Source: Caldisericales bacterium (GTDB taxonomy: Bacteria; Caldisericota; Caldisericia; JAAYUI01). From it: 64,000 nucleotides of DNA. The stretch is from NCBI GenBank assembly GCA_022707885.1, contig JAKIZT010000003.1, positions 62,001 through 126,000 on the forward strand. The letters run 5' to 3'. The position numbers and the translations under genes are program-made. The stretch's first letter is position 1. Every line of letters starts with the position of its first letter. Below, piece after piece: positions 27,827 to 36,253 of this stretch. The notes below the pieces were generated by a model, which saw only the letters and a program-made list of their open reading frames with translations, was not told where the DNA came from and did not search any database.

Positions 27827-28533
27827 AAATATCGTGTATTATTGCAGCTGGTGGGTCATCAACCAGATTTGGTTCGGACAAGCTTGAAGTGGACCTGGGT
27901 GGCAAACCGGTCCTTGCCTGGTCCGTTGCTGCAATGGCAAATCATCCAGACATTTCAGAGGTTGTAGTTGCGTGCTCCGACCCAGAGAAGTCAAAAAAGC
28001 TTGTCTATGGTCACGTACCCTCAAACGTAAAATTTGTCATGGGAGGGGATTGCAGGGAAGAATCCGTAAAAAAGGCATTTGAGGTAATCGGGGATTGTAA
28101 TGTGATTTTGATACATGATGCGGCAAGGCCATTTATAAACCAGGAAATGATAGACAAAACGATAGGCCGGGCAAAAGAAGCTGCTTGTGTGATACCTGTG
28201 ATATCACTGATTGGCGCACTAAAAACCATAAAAGGCGAGTTTCTCGAAAAGAGCATTGGTGGTGTCTACCATATTGCACAAACGCCGCAGCTTGTCTGGA
28301 AAAAACCCCTGGAGTTTGTTTTCGACAGATACAAAAACAGACTCGCCGAGTTTCCCGACGAGTCTGCAATGATTTCGGAATATGGGCTGACTGTGGCGAC
28401 CGTTCATGGATCAGCTTTCAACCTGAAAATTACCAGCCCGGAAGACATCAAGATAGCAAATTGCTATCTTTCGGTTTTTAAATCTCCTCGAGCACAAAAA
28501 GTGGAGAACCGGCGCCGACTTCCTGACCGCTAG
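27823..28533 (+). CDS. ispD: 2-C-methyl-D-erythritol 4-phosphate cytidylyltransferase
   Basis: A 236-residue enzyme of the MEP isoprenoid pathway that forms CDP-methylerythritol from MEP and CTP. The N-terminal nucleotide-binding signature is IIAAGGSSTRFG...DK; IHDAARPF and AQTPQ are family marks, as are DES and the C-terminal ITSPEDI. The start overlaps the stop of yacL. The last ~18 codons run into accB on the opposite strand (56-bp overlap) and encode an unusual basic tail. Confidence 0.93.
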   Translation: MKISCIIAAGGSSTRFGSDKLEVDLGGKPVLAWSVAAMANHPDISEVVVACSDPEKSKKLVYGHVPSNVKFVMGGDCREESVKKAFEVIGDCNVILIHDAARPFINQEMIDKTIGRAKEAACVIPVISLIGALKTIKGEFLEKSIGGVYHIAQTPQLVWKKPLEFVFDRYKNRLAEFPDESAMISEYGLTVATVHGSAFNLKITSPEDIKIANCYLSVFKSPRAQKVENRRRLPDR

Positions 28534-28933
28534 TATAGTACATGTCAACAACCCTGCCTTTTTTGTCAGTCACTATTTCGTTCATTACCTTCATGGCTTC
28601 GACAATGCAGAGGGTGTCTCCCGGATTTACGATCTGGCCGAGAGTCACAAATGCGTCTGCGCCCGGAGCTGGCGAGGCATAATAGGTGCCAGAGAGTGGA
28701 GATTCAACGGCGAAAGTGTTTCCACCAGATGAGGCCGGCTTTTTTTCTTCTGCCATTTTTTGCTGTGGAATTGAGATTGGTTCAAATCTTTCCTCAAAAT
28801 GCTCGTGGCCGCAACCCTCAAGTTCAAAAGCTACATTGATGTCTTCGTCTTCATAGCTGAGCTGTGCAACACCAAGCTCTTTTGCAAGAATAACCAGCTG
28901 TTTTATAGATTCAATTCTATCTTTATCAACCAT
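28478..28933 (-). CDS. accB: Biotin carboxyl carrier protein of acetyl-CoA carboxylase
   Basis: A 151-residue BCCP. The C-terminal biotinyl domain has the EAMKVMNEI motif with the acceptor lysine at residue 115; the N-terminus IKQLVILAKELGVAQLSYED is typical of AccB, with a charged linker between. AGGAGG lies before the ATG, within the end of ispF; the TAA of ispF shares its last A with the ATG, so the two are translationally coupled. It supplies carboxybiotin for malonyl-CoA synthesis. accC is not in the window. Confidence 0.93.
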   Translation of the reverse strand: MVDKDRIESIKQLVILAKELGVAQLSYEDEDINVAFELEGCGHEHFEERFEPISIPQQKMAEEKKPASSGGNTFAVESPLSGTYYASPAPGADAFVTLGQIVNPGDTLCIVEAMKVMNEIVTDKKGRVVDMYYTSGQEVGAGSPLFVLEEI

Positions 28934-29406
28934 TATTTTTCCTCCAGAAGTATAGCTGAAAGGCAGGCAATGCCTTCCTTGTTCCCCAGGGGGCCAAGGC
29001 CTTTAGGGGTGGTGAATTTTAATGATATTCTATTTTGGGGGGTTTGCAAAACCCTTGCAATATTGGCGCGCATCTGTTCTCTTTTGTCAGAAAGTTTTGG
29101 GTATTGTGCAATTATTGTACAGTCCAGATTTGAAACGGTCATCCGGTTTTCACCAATCAAAGGCGTTAGCCTGGCAAGCAGGGAGAGGCTTTCCACACCC
29201 ATAACATCTGGTGTGCCGACGCCAAAGTATGAGCCGATATCGCCAAGGTTCAGTGCGCCGAGGACAGCGTCGATGACCGAATGGCAAAGAACGTCTGCAT
29301 CACTGTCTCCATCAAGGCCAAATTCACAAGGAACAATGACCCCTCCGATCACAAGAGGTCTTCCTGATTTTGTGTTGTGGACATCAAATCCAAGCCCGAT
29401 CCTCAT
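28933..29406 (-). CDS. ispF: 2-C-methyl-D-erythritol 2,4-cyclodiphosphate synthase
   Basis: A 157-residue MEP-pathway enzyme. IGLGFDVH at the N-terminus holds metal ligands, DSDADVLCHSVIDAVLGA the central site, and FTTPKGLGPLGNKEGI the C-terminal family mark. ATG 29406 gives the standard length; a TTG at 29424 adds six unrelated residues. It forms an operon with accB facing yacL-ispD, so the two Isp genes are close but on opposite strands. Confidence 0.95.
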   Translation of the reverse strand: MRIGLGFDVHNTKSGRPLVIGGVIVPCEFGLDGDSDADVLCHSVIDAVLGALNLGDIGSYFGVGTPDVMGVESLSLLARLTPLIGENRMTVSNLDCTIIAQYPKLSDKREQMRANIARVLQTPQNRISLKFTTPKGLGPLGNKEGIACLSAILLEEK

Positions 29407-29507
29407 ACAGTCTTTGACTCGCAATGCCTACTTTACGTTACCTTGCCACCTGGTGTAAACTCTTTTCAGGGTGGAGTGTCTATCCAAAGTGAAGGAGGCA
29501 GTGAAAA

Positions 29508-29969
29508 ATGCAAGACATTGATGATGTCCTTGAGGATGTTGAGAACCACAGGATGTCGCCGGAGGAGGGCGCAAGAAGGGTAAGGGAATTAAAAATGAGA
29601 AAACATTGGTCAGGTGGATTATTTTTTGGTATATATCTTGTTTTGCAGGGACTTGCCGTGCTTTTTTACCAGCTTGGCTATTTTCCGGGAACAGGCTCAT
29701 GGTGGAACATTGTATGGCCAGTGATCCTTTTTACTGGCGGATTAAAAATGATTTTTTCAAAAGGGAGACGTGGTGGATTTTCGCTGATGGGCACTGTGCT
29801 GTGCTCTATTGGCATAGCCAGAATGATTGTCAATGCTGAAATAATAACGCTTGGCCAGTGGTGGTCATGGTTCTGGCCGATAGCACTTATAGTGGCCGGA
29901 ATTGATATTCTGTATCATTCGCTGACTGGGACTATCAGAGAGGACTTCATCCATTATGGCGAATTCTGA
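29508..29969 (+). CDS. Small membrane protein (SHOCT-like helix plus LiaF/LiaI-like segments)
   Basis: A 153-residue protein with a good ribosome site (GAAGGAGG). The N-terminal ~30 residues form a short acidic helix pair (VLEDVENHRMSPEEGARRV) like SHOCT or DUF-type oligomerisation motifs. Four hydrophobic segments follow, with WWNIVWPVIL and WWSWFWPIAL repeats as in the LiaF/LiaI transmembrane domain of envelope stress proteins. It overlaps the next gene by 14 nt. A stress-related membrane role is inferred. Confidence 0.6.
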   Translation: MQDIDDVLEDVENHRMSPEEGARRVRELKMRKHWSGGLFFGIYLVLQGLAVLFYQLGYFPGTGSWWNIVWPVILFTGGLKMIFSKGRRGGFSLMGTVLCSIGIARMIVNAEIITLGQWWSWFWPIALIVAGIDILYHSLTGTIREDFIHYGEF

Positions 29970-30288
29970 GGTCGAAAAAATACTTTTTGAGCTCTCGCAG
30001 GGCACCATCACCAGGGAACAGGCAAAACGGGCAATTTTGGGGCTGGAAAAGTGCCCAAAACGAAACAGGATGATACGTGTCGCCATCAAAGACCGGAACG
30101 GCAAAAACATAAACCTCAAGGTCCCGTTCTCGATGGTGGAAACGATCTACCCCTGGATAAAGTTTGAAGTAAGCGGAGTGAATGTCAGGGAGGCCCTCGA
30201 AGAGGCAATCCTGGACGAAAACTTTGTGGGCGAGGTTGTAAACATCGAAGGCGACTTTGGGGAGACCTGCACGATCAGGATAATATAA
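29956..30288 (+). CDS. Small cytosolic protein with SHOCT-like N-terminus
   Basis: A 110-residue protein co-transcribed with and overlapping the membrane protein before it. The N-terminal helix (VEKILFELSQGTITREQAKRA) echoes the N-terminus of its neighbour, suggesting contact between the two. The rest is one beta-rich domain with VPFSMVETIYPW and a repeated acidic 'E....E' pattern. No family is recognised. Confidence 0.55.
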   Translation: MANSEVEKILFELSQGTITREQAKRAILGLEKCPKRNRMIRVAIKDRNGKNINLKVPFSMVETIYPWIKFEVSGVNVREALEEAILDENFVGEVVNIEGDFGETCTIRII

Positions 30289-30295
30289 GTTTGAC

Positions 30296-30324
30296 TTGAC
30301 ACCGACAGGGCAAATCCGGATAAT
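30296..30324 (+). promoter_or_regulatory. Strong promoter of tRNA-Ser(GGA)
   Basis: Perfect TTGACA (30296-30301), 17-nt spacer, GATAAT (30319-30324). Transcription should start near 30331, six bases before the tRNA. Confidence 0.8.
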
Positions 30325-30335
30325 TTTGCCCTGTC
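30304..30335. repeat. Perfect inverted repeat flanking the -10 box of the tRNA-Ser promoter
   Basis: GACAGGGCAAA (30304-30314) and TTTGCCCTGTC (30325-30335) are perfect 11-bp arms around a 10-nt centre that contains the -10 element. It could be a repressor or activator operator, or a hairpin in read-through RNA that ends next to the tRNA. Confidence 0.75.
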
Positions 30336-30336
30336 A

Positions 30337-30428
30337 GGAGAGTTGGCTGAGCGGTCGAAAGCACCCGCCTGGAGAGCGGGTAACTGGGTCAAACTGGTTC
30401 GGGGGTTCGAATCCCTCACTCTCCGCCA
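30337..30428 (+). tRNA. tRNA-Ser(GGA) with encoded CCA
   Basis: Acceptor GGAGAGT/ACTCTCC, discriminator G, CCA encoded. The anticodon loop CTGGAGA between CCCGC and GCGGG gives anticodon GGA. Long class II variable arm; T-arm GGTTCGAATCC. Confidence 0.95.
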
Positions 30429-30493
30429 GTTGGAAAATTGATAATTGATGGGAATAAATCTTACTTATTGCTATTTTTGGGCATTTAAGCATA

Positions 30494-30508
30494 TAGCATA
30501 TTATGCTA
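30494..30508. repeat. 15-bp palindrome in the tRNA-hydrolase gap
   Basis: TAGCATA-T-TATGCTA is a perfect palindrome in an AT-rich 208-nt gap. Possible operator; nothing else clear is seen in the gap apart from scattered TTGACA hexamers without a good -10. Confidence 0.4.
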
Positions 30509-30636
30509 CAATTACTTTTTGACATTTTGGATATATTTTTTGGAACATTGTTGTATACTTGACAAGCTTCCATGTCTTGCTACTTTACAGCCACAAGCCT
30601 GAATAGTTTTAATCAATTTGCAAAAGAGGGGGGATT

Positions 30637-31127
30637 ATGAGCGACAACAATAAAAATATAGAGGAAACCGGGTGTTGCCCGAGATTTGATCCCACACCTT
30701 GGGACAACAAGGAGTTCGACTGGAAGAATAAAAAATCATAAAAGACAAGGTCTTCACGATGTTTTATGCGCCTGTCAATTTTGGTTCTGTAATTCGCCGG
30801 ATAACTAAAAAAGTTGATGATGCCAAAGGGCAGATGCCTGACTGGTTGTGCCTCTCCGACCACACTTCAAAATGGAACATGGACCTGTATCTGGCCGTGG
30901 ACAGGGAAATCCCTGGAGCTGAAAATATTACCCTGAGCGGAAAGTATCTGAGCAGGGTATATGAGGGTGATTTCAAGGACACGGGAAAGTGGTGCAAAGA
31001 TTTTGAGGATTACGTCAAAGGCAAAGGGCAGGAAGTCAAAAAATGGTATATGTGGTATACAACCTGCCCCAAATGCGCCAAGGTGTATGGCAAAAATTAT
31101 GTGGTCATTGTGGGGAAAATAGTCTGA
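30637..31127 (+). pseudogene. Small hydrolase-like gene broken by a -1 frameshift
   Basis: Frame 1 from ATG 30637 (good GGGGGG-type ribosome site) encodes the family N-terminus with GCCPRFDP and PWDNKEFDWK, then hits a stop at 30739-30741. The rest of the same domain continues in the next frame from about 30738 (IKDKVFTMFYAPVNFG...) to 31127, ending with TTCPKCAKVYGKNYVV. Joined, the product is ~163 residues, the usual length of a small cysteine-containing protein family often labelled 'hydrolase' in anaerobes. The break sits at the A6 run 30730-30735. It may be a true mutation, an assembly error or slippage; homopolymer error is the simplest. Confidence 0.75.
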
Positions 31128-31280
31128 CAGAGACAATTTATTGCTGAAAAAACCATAAAATTTTAAAAACCGGTGTAATTCCAGAAACAGCACCGAGTGC
31201 GATGTATGGAATTGAAGGAAACAGAACCGTTAGAAAAAATTGTTGGATTAACCAGCACAAATTTGAGAAGGTAATTAGAA

Positions 31281-31607
31281 ATGAATAATAAATACAGATA
31301 TCACCATTTGGGAATTCCGACAACAATTCCTGTTGATGGAGAAAAATATCTACCAGATTATAAAATATATCACTGCGGCTACGAAGACAGTGAATTTGGA
31401 ATTGAATGGATGAGATACGAAAGCGATTGCAAACTGCCGGAAATAGTAAAAACAATACCTCATGTGGCGTTCGAGGTCGATAATATATTTGATGCGATAA
31501 AAGGCAGGAAAGTTATCATTGAACCTAACAGCCCGTCAGATGGTGTTATTGTGGCTTTTATTGAAGAAAACGGAGCGCCAATAGAACTCATTCAAACAAA
31601 GAAATAG
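31281..31607 (+). CDS. VOC/glyoxalase-like protein
   Basis: A 108-residue single-domain protein. It opens with YHHLGIPT, has a central HVAFEVDNI strand and ends FIEENGAPIELIQ, the usual beta-alpha-beta-beta-beta pattern and C-terminal Glu of the vicinal-oxygen-chelate superfamily. Potential metal ligands are the early His, the HVAFEV His and the late Glu. The substrate cannot be told. GAAGG lies upstream. Its base composition is more AT-rich than the housekeeping genes. Confidence 0.7.
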   Translation: MNNKYRYHHLGIPTTIPVDGEKYLPDYKIYHCGYEDSEFGIEWMRYESDCKLPEIVKTIPHVAFEVDNIFDAIKGRKVIIEPNSPSDGVIVAFIEENGAPIELIQTKK

Positions 31608-31764
31608 TTTGCTTGGTTTGTCATAAAACACAAAAAATGATTACAGAGCGAAACTGGGAACCTATGAAGAATGGAACGAAGAAAACTGGATTTTTCTAAT
31701 ATACGTTTCTTTATGGTTTCATGGGAACAACCATTATTCTGTTTCCAATGCTCACAAATAATTC

Positions 31765-33555
31765 TTATCTGTCCATGACCCTTTTAAGGAATTTCAATCT
31801 AAGCTCAACCTGGTGTATCTGTTCATTTATCGAATTGCTTGAGTGTCCTTCGTCATACCAGTATGCTTCGATGTCCTTGCCAAGTTTTCTTCCTTTTTCA
31901 ATAAACAGCTCTATTTGTCGTCGTGGACATCTTGTATCGTTTTTGCCAGCAATTATTTGCAATGGCGCATTCAAATGTTCGATATATGTTATTGGTGAAC
32001 TCTGTCTGTATAGCTCTGGCTTGTCATAAAGAGAACCACCGAATAAGCAATTATCAAATATTTTGAGAGATCCATTTTCGTCTTCGTAGGCAGTGGCGAA
32101 ATCAGCAATCGGAACACGAGCAAGTCCTGCTTTCCACAAATCGGGTCTTTTTACCAAACCCCATAATGTCAGATAACCACCGTATGAACCCCCCATAAGG
32201 AATATCTGGTGTGGGCTGGAAATACCCTGTTCGATTAGCCATGACCTGGCAGCCACCATATCTTCTAGTTCAAGTTCTCCAACTCTGCCAATGATCGATT
32301 TTTGAAAATCATGACCAAAAGATGATGAACCATGATAGTTAATTGTCAGTTTTGCAAAACCATGGTCAAGAAACACGTCAGATTCATAGTAACTATATGC
32401 ACAGCTAGGGCCTCCAGGTAGCTCGATAATTGTTGGGAATGGTCCCTTCCCATCAGGAATTCTAAGCCATCCTTGAACTTTGTCTCCTCTGGCACCTATA
32501 AACCTTATGTCTCTAGCACAGCTCGCAGGTATTGACTCTGGAAGATCCAGCAAAACCTTTTTGAATCTTCCAGTATTCAAATCATAGCTCAATATGCGTG
32601 ATTTATGCTGTGAGGATGAGTTTAATAATAACACCTCGTCTTCCAATATATAGGAATAGCTTGAGACACCATCGAGGCTATCAAGTGAAAGAAAAGAATC
32701 ATCCTCCAGTTTATATACAATATGACCATCTCTGGCCTGTGAACTTGCCTGAATGAGGAGCTTCTTTCCGTCTTTGGAAACATCCACGACTCGAATCTCT
32801 GAGTCTATGTTTGCAAATATTTCTTTTAGTGCATCATTTTCATAATCCCATAAATAGAATTTCTTATGATCTCCATCTTCTGTTGAAACAACCAACTTGC
32901 TGCTGCAAGGAATAGACAAATGAGCGTATGCTGATGTTTCGCAATCAAATTTGAGATATTTGTACTCGTTTCCAGTATCTGTACTCAATATGAGCAACTT
33001 TGTTTCATCATCTCCATTGTTTTTAGGTGAAGTTATTGCTACAAAACTCCCGTCTCTTGATATTTTTACTCGGCCAAGATCACCTTTTGTCTTGAACAAG
33101 ACCTTCCTGTCAACAAGCCCCCCTTTATTGTCAAAAAATAATCCATAAAGGATGGTTTCATCATCAAAATAAGCTGGAAATACACATCTTTTCGAATCAT
33201 CAGAGAACTCGATTCTATAGGCATAATAATCCGGCAATTCAGGGGTTAGATCCTCAATTTCACCACCATTTGTTGACATTCTGTATCTATGGCCATGTTG
33301 GTTACCTTTGATATCTTTATGGAAATGCAGGAAGAGACCATCGGGGCTTAAAATGCTATAATAATCTTTATCTAGGTTTTGTATTGCGTTTAGATGACCA
33401 GTTTTCATGTTTAATAAATATGTTCGTACGACACCATCTATGTTGGCCTCAATTACAGCAACAGAACTGTTGTTCCTGGCAACATGAAATCTGATTATCT
33501 TAGGCGCTGTTGCACGCTTTTTCCATAGTGCATTTTCTTCAAGAAACAGTTTCAT
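31765..33555 (-). CDS. S9-family prolyl oligopeptidase/acylaminoacyl peptidase
   Basis: A 596-residue serine peptidase. ATG 33555 is chosen because AGGAGG lies just before it; a longer reading frame upstream has no peptidase homology. The N-terminal ~350 residues form a beta-propeller with repeated '..SPDG..' or '..S.D...' strands; the C-terminal alpha/beta-hydrolase has nucleophile GGSYGG, Asp in KNDTRCP and His in DEGHSS. It lacks a signal peptide, so it probably trims short peptides in the cytosol. Confidence 0.9.
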   Translation of the reverse strand: MKLFLEENALWKKRATAPKIIRFHVARNNSSVAVIEANIDGVVRTYLLNMKTGHLNAIQNLDKDYYSILSPDGLFLHFHKDIKGNQHGHRYRMSTNGGEIEDLTPELPDYYAYRIEFSDDSKRCVFPAYFDDETILYGLFFDNKGGLVDRKVLFKTKGDLGRVKISRDGSFVAITSPKNNGDDETKLLILSTDTGNEYKYLKFDCETSAYAHLSIPCSSKLVVSTEDGDHKKFYLWDYENDALKEIFANIDSEIRVVDVSKDGKKLLIQASSQARDGHIVYKLEDDSFLSLDSLDGVSSYSYILEDEVLLLNSSSQHKSRILSYDLNTGRFKKVLLDLPESIPASCARDIRFIGARGDKVQGWLRIPDGKGPFPTIIELPGGPSCAYSYYESDVFLDHGFAKLTINYHGSSSFGHDFQKSIIGRVGELELEDMVAARSWLIEQGISSPHQIFLMGGSYGGYLTLWGLVKRPDLWKAGLARVPIADFATAYEDENGSLKIFDNCLFGGSLYDKPELYRQSSPITYIEHLNAPLQIIAGKNDTRCPRRQIELFIEKGRKLGKDIEAYWYDEGHSSNSINEQIHQVELRLKFLKRVMDR

Positions 33556-33670
33556 GTACCTCCTGCTACATGTATAATACTGAGATAGAAAACAAATAGC
33601 TACTGAATCTTTGCAGATACTTATTCTTCCGGCAATTTTGCAATATTGGGATTTGGAAAGGCAATGAAAA

Positions 33671-34324
33671 ATGAAGGGTTTGTTTTTGCATGGCGTAAAC
33701 TGTACATCCAGTATCTGGTCGCAGGTGCGGGAATATCTTGCCGGCATTGACGCTGACTATGTGGAATACCCTCATGCGGTTACTGCTGTTGCAAACTGTG
33801 TTTCGGACGTTACAAATTGGGTTTTTGGCGAGTTTGGGAGCAGCCATTATGATTTTGTGGTTGGCCACAGCATGGGCGGCATTATCGCACTGGAGCTTGT
33901 GGCAAGATTCAATCTGGAGTTTCGCCAGATAATACTTGTTGATTGCAGTCTCAAGCCTGCAAACAGGTTTTATCGCAATCTGATGACAGAAAAACACATG
34001 GAAGAATATGGTGGCACAGTCATGCAAATGATTCAGGAAGAGACACCATATTATCAAGATGGCCTGAAGCAGTCACTGAAAGAAGGATTTGACTATACGC
34101 AATATCTCAAGGCATTGAATCAGAATGTCTATGCGATCTATGGAGACCGGGGGCAGAAAAACTATCCAGGCAGAGTCGATGATTTGTGCCTTGATGAGGA
34201 AACATTGGGAAAGATCAAATTGTTGTTTGTTGAAAATTCATGCCATTTGCCAATGATAGAGAACCCGTCAGCGCTGGCAGGCATGATTTCCGATATTGTC
34301 CATGGCAGGCTGGTTTTGGAATAA
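33671..34324 (+). CDS. Alpha/beta hydrolase
   Basis: A 217-residue hydrolase with MKGLFLHGVN oxyanion segment, nucleophile elbow VGHSMGG (Ser near residue 65), acid candidate in AIYGDRG and the catalytic His in ENSCHLPMIENP. The ribosome site is GGAAAGG. It is divergent from the S9 peptidase and lies 10 nt before the broken nucleotidyltransferase gene. Esterase or thioesterase activity is likely; the substrate is unknown. Confidence 0.82.
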   Translation: MKGLFLHGVNCTSSIWSQVREYLAGIDADYVEYPHAVTAVANCVSDVTNWVFGEFGSSHYDFVVGHSMGGIIALELVARFNLEFRQIILVDCSLKPANRFYRNLMTEKHMEEYGGTVMQMIQEETPYYQDGLKQSLKEGFDYTQYLKALNQNVYAIYGDRGQKNYPGRVDDLCLDEETLGKIKLLFVENSCHLPMIENPSALAGMISDIVHGRLVLE

Positions 34325-34334
34325 AGGAGATAAA

Positions 34335-35028
34335 ATGAGGATCAGTTTTGAAGAAAATGAAAAAGATGTGATATTCCTGATAGGCGATTTTGATGGGAAG
34401 TATGTTCCAGTTTTCAAATCATGCTTTTGGCAGGAGGAGAATGGCTCATATTTCAAAAGTTTCCCAAAGGACTCAAAATATATTGACAACGCAAAGGAAA
34501 ATTTCAGACTCCACGCAAAAGAGATGTTTGATCAGCTTGGCTATTTTTCAGAATGCAAATGGGAAGAAGCATTATACGATTTTGCGCTCAGAATGAAGGA
34601 AAACATGATTGACTGGTGGCTCACAGGCAGCTGTGCCGCGTGCATAAGGGGGATTATACTAAAACCACATGATGTCGATGCCATGTTCTCTTCAAAAGAT
34701 GTGGATCGTATTGCCGATTTATTTCCGGACAAAATCATTCATCCCATTCTCGACACAAACGGTCGACACAAACGGCTGGGTTACCAGGGATTTTGGTGTT
34801 CTGTTCTGGCACGCAAGAATTGATCTTGCATCTGACCCTGTTGCCGAACTGGACAATCCGGAGCCGATCGATTGTGGCCCGTATGCAAGGGAGCATCTGG
34901 AAACCATAAGATGGCGTGGCCTGGATATCAAGGTGCCACCAATTGAGTTGACACTGGCTGCCAACAAGAGAAGAAAGAGGTTTGAAAGAGTAAAACTTAT
35001 TGAGGAGTTTTTGAGATCCAAAAAGTAA
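34335..35028 (+). pseudogene. Nucleotidyltransferase-like gene frameshifted by a 13-bp tandem duplication
   Basis: It begins at ATG 34335 after AAAGGAG. The first frame stops at 34823, but the natural continuation (WVTRDFGVLFWHARIDL...) lies in the next frame to 35028. Removing one copy of the duplication at 34751-34776 rejoins both into 226 residues. The GSCAACIRG motif followed by PHDVD fits the nucleotidyltransferase fold (GS helix and DxD-like metal pair), as in small KNTase or MNT-like proteins. With the break, the C-terminal third is lost and replaced by a short unrelated tail, so the product is probably inactive. Confidence 0.75.
34751..34776. repeat. Perfect 13-bp tandem duplication
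   Basis: TCGACACAAACGG occurs twice in immediate succession (34751-34763, 34764-34776). Its length is not a multiple of three and it shifts the reading frame of the nucleotidyltransferase-like gene. Confidence 0.95.
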
Positions 35029-35087
35029 TTTCCATTCAGCTTGACATCGTCTGCCGGCGACTGTAATTTGTTGCCAAAGGAGCCACA

Positions 35088-36053
35088 ATGGAAGAAAACA
35101 TTTTGAGAGAAAAGCTTTCCAGGAGGGGTTTTGATGAAAACAGGACTGGGCAGGCGCTTGAAACAATCGCCGGTTTTGAGGAGTATCTCAAAACAGCAGC
35201 TTTAGACCCTTCTGACAAAAATACCCTGGTTGATTATTGTTCAGGGCTGATCAGAGAAAATAAAAACAACTGGTACAATATCTTTGCCCTTGCGGTTTAT
35301 GGCAAGTCGATCGGGTGCGAAAAACTGACAATCAATGCACTTGAGTTGCTAGATGGTTCAGAGGCGTTGTGGAACTTGAGAGACAGGCTGGACGAGAAGT
35401 TTGGTGAAACTGTGGCTTCCAAATATTATAAAGGCGTCAGGTTTCCTGAGCTTGGTGAGCCAAATGATGTCAGACCTGAGGCAATGGGAGCTATCATTGG
35501 AAGGGTGGAATCGGACCTTGGCCAGAAAAAAACAGCGTCCCTGATTGGCGGGTGCCTCAGAAACATAAAAGATTCTTGGTATGAAGAGGATGTGAAGCTG
35601 TTTGAGGAGTGTGGGAAGAACATTGACAAATTCATCAAGACAAGGGGAGACCGGTTTCTTTCCGAGCTTGAAACGCTCAAAAATGAGGGGAATCTCTATT
35701 TCACCCAGCCAATAACCGATGAGGTCATAGAATTTGTAAGGTCAAATCCTGAAATCCATTATGGCGTGCGTGACGGAAACATTTTCTATGACACAAAAAT
35801 TCCTCATCAGGCCGCAAAAATGCTCTCAGAAAGTGACCCGGTCAAAAGACGCTATCACTATTGCCATTGCCCTTGGGTCAAAGAATCGCTTGCCAACGGG
35901 AAATCACCTGTTCCACCGGTGTTTTGCAATTGCAGCGCAGGTTTCCACAAGAGGATGTGGGAAGTTATTCTTGGAAAACCCGTCAAATGCGAGGTTCTCG
36001 AATCAGTCCTGAAGGGTGATGACAGGTGCAGGTTCAAAATTGATCTGGGCTGA
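35088..36053 (+). CDS. DUF6144/V4R-like cysteine-containing protein
   Basis: A 321-residue soluble protein with ribosome site AAAGGAG. The C-terminal third has YHYCHCPWVKESL, PVFCNCSAGFHKRMWE and GDDRCRFKI, a cysteine pattern resembling the DUF6144 family and the 4-vinyl-reductase (V4R) small-molecule-binding fold. The N-terminal part is helical. Cysteines could bind a metal or a ligand. I am fairly sure of the family resemblance, not of the function. Confidence 0.55.
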   Translation: MEENILREKLSRRGFDENRTGQALETIAGFEEYLKTAALDPSDKNTLVDYCSGLIRENKNNWYNIFALAVYGKSIGCEKLTINALELLDGSEALWNLRDRLDEKFGETVASKYYKGVRFPELGEPNDVRPEAMGAIIGRVESDLGQKKTASLIGGCLRNIKDSWYEEDVKLFEECGKNIDKFIKTRGDRFLSELETLKNEGNLYFTQPITDEVIEFVRSNPEIHYGVRDGNIFYDTKIPHQAAKMLSESDPVKRRYHYCHCPWVKESLANGKSPVPPVFCNCSAGFHKRMWEVILGKPVKCEVLESVLKGDDRCRFKIDLG

Positions 36054-36253
36054 GCCTTTTTTTTCCGGCATCCATTTTTGATTGAAGCAAAATTATATAA
36101 AGCCTGTTGTTTTTTCCGTTGTCTTTGAAAAAGCCTCTCCCCCAAGACCATTTGTTTTTGTTGCCACAAAAAAGGAAAAATCAACAAATGTCTTGTTCTG
36201 GAGGTGTTGCGCCCCGTGCCCGAAAGGGCTAATAATTGGGGTGAGGCAAAAAT

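Noticed and set aside
30721-30760. Programmed -1 frameshifting in the small hydrolase gene
   Set aside because: The A6 run gives no canonical X-XXY-YYZ heptamer in the right phase, and no stimulatory structure was evident; a lesion or sequencing error is simpler.
31128-31280. Short coding-like stretch before the VOC gene (ends in ...NQHKFEKVIRNE)
   Set aside because: It has no start, no ribosome site and fewer than 50 open codons; it might be a gene remnant but cannot be supported.
31618-31764. Open stretch reading ...KLGTYEEWNEENWIFLIY... after the VOC gene
   Set aside because: About 40 codons without a start codon in AT-rich DNA; no match that I recognise.
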